DNA from: Massilia sp. Mn16-1_5
GTDB lineage: Bacteria; Pseudomonadota; Gammaproteobacteria; Burkholderiales; Burkholderiaceae_D
Assembly: GCF_004798585.1 (NCBI RefSeq)
Contig: NZ_PPXQ01000002.1
Location: forward strand, 337,375-401,374
Direction of reading: 5' to 3'
DNA length: 64,000 nt
Shown: positions 63,569 through 64,000 of the stretch, piece by piece
Layout of the letters: every line of letters begins with the position of its first letter
Numbering within the stretch: the stretch's first letter is position 1
Notes under the pieces: model-generated
Seen by the model: the letters and a program-made list of their open reading frames with translations, nothing else
Told to the model about the DNA's origin: nothing
The model's database searches: none
Translations under genes and position numbers: made by a program

Positions 63569-64000
63569 CTACGACTCCTGAAAGTTTCAAAAATTCAACG
63601 TGCGCGGGGATACGGCTGGCAATTCCATGCTGGGGGTACTGTTCAGATGCGTGCCGCCACGAAGGGCTGCAGCGAGGTGAATAACCGAGGGAATAGCAAA
63701 ACGGACACTGACGCTGAAAAACGTTGAAGGCCTCAGTATCGATCGGGAAAGTTGGATGTCAAGCAAGGTCAGGCACGCGTATTTCGCGGCTGCGGCTGCT
63801 TCGTAGGGTGGGCGCCCCGTGCCCACCATGCTTCGTGCAATCCGTCTGCTCATCGTTATGGTGGGCACGGGGCGCCCACCCTTGTATCTTGATCGAGTTG
63901 GTGGTTAGCTATCACCAGCAGAGGTGAAGACCAGCTTGGGCCCACCCTTAAGGCTCGACCTTGGAAGGTAGATCAAGCCCTTCACCTCGTTCCCACACCA
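63569..64000. other. Intergenic region to the window end
   Basis: This 432-bp stretch upstream of the peroxidase gene has no coding frame that I can support. It contains the large inverted repeat described separately. The last 100 bases have no recognisable feature; I looked for a tRNA and found no cloverleaf. Confidence 0.6.
63806..63881. repeat. Large REP-like inverted repeat
   Basis: Two 24-base arms, 63806-63829 and 63858-63881, are perfect inverted copies, separated by a 28-base loop. Each arm is itself nearly palindromic: GGTGGGC, a short GC spacer, GCCCACC. The left copy is preceded by GTAG, as is the smaller hairpin at 27608, where the shared leader is GTAGGGTGG. This is the structure of paired REP elements (BIME-like). 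No REP-associated transposase gene is in the window. Confidence 0.75.

Noticed and set aside
63900..64000. Possible tRNA 3' end because the window finishes with CCACACCA
   Set aside because: No T-loop, anticodon stem or acceptor pairing could be found.
1..64000. CRISPR arrays, prophage or toxin-antitoxin modules
   Set aside because: No regularly spaced repeats, integrase, phage structural genes or convincing toxin pairs were seen on either strand.

Overview
The window is high-GC, densely packed bacterial chromosome. It fits a Burkholderiales member, most likely Oxalobacteraceae and Massilia-like. That placement is inferred from gene content: several Bug/TctC-type orphan periplasmic receptors, a PEP-CTERM protein, a ferulate operon of the Ech-Vdh-Fcs type, and a ttu-type tartrate locus. 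I saw no rRNA, tRNA, CRISPR array or intact insertion sequence.

Layout. (1) 1-6434: a minus-strand hydroxycinnamate operon in transcription order ech, vdh, fcs, periplasmic binding protein, feruloyl esterase/tannase lipoprotein (cut by the window edge), with a divergent MarR regulator and a perfect palindrome between them. (2) 6508-9283: a small unknown gene flanked by a short direct repeat, then a Rossmann protein, a GST-like protein and a hydrolase. (3) 9311-14806: a sugar-acid locus with a LacI regulator, a half-size EamA transporter, two unrelated galactarate/talarate dehydratases and a Bug receptor, with three copies of one LacI-type operator. (4) 14815-21927: cupin, EgtB/SenA-like enzyme, PEP-CTERM protein, ClC channel, hydrolase, MFS exporter, zinc alcohol dehydrogenase. 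(5) 22236-40504: an 18-kb hopanoid region (dxs, hpnD, shc, hpnG; mlaA and hpnN; hpnM; ispH, hpnH-I-J-K-L; hpnA) ending in an unassigned diiron ferritin-like protein. It covers isoprenoid supply, cyclisation, side-chain extension to bacteriohopanetetrol, the cyclitol-ether head group, and trafficking to the outer membrane. hpnC and hpnE are not in the window. (6) 40748-45718: secreted hypothetical, FKBP lipoprotein, MarR-GNAT fusion, an ECF sigma/cupredoxin/DUF4142 operon and a fluoroacetate-dehalogenase-like hydrolase. (7) 45749-54382: tartrate/glycerate catabolism (ttuC, dctA, ttuD, pyk, porin), a LysR regulator and a Bug receptor, joined by two near-identical 26-bp palindromic sites. (8) 54770-61952: a MacAB-like ABC efflux operon under an exact-consensus sigma-54 promoter with two upstream palindromes, divergent from an NtrC-type regulator and histidine kinase. 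(9) 61949-64000: an animal-type haem peroxidase and a REP-like inverted repeat.

The strongest points for follow-up are the diiron protein at the end of the hopanoid cluster, the sigma-54/UAS arrangement of the efflux operon, the shared LysR operator of the tartrate locus, and the triple LacI operator of the galactarate locus.
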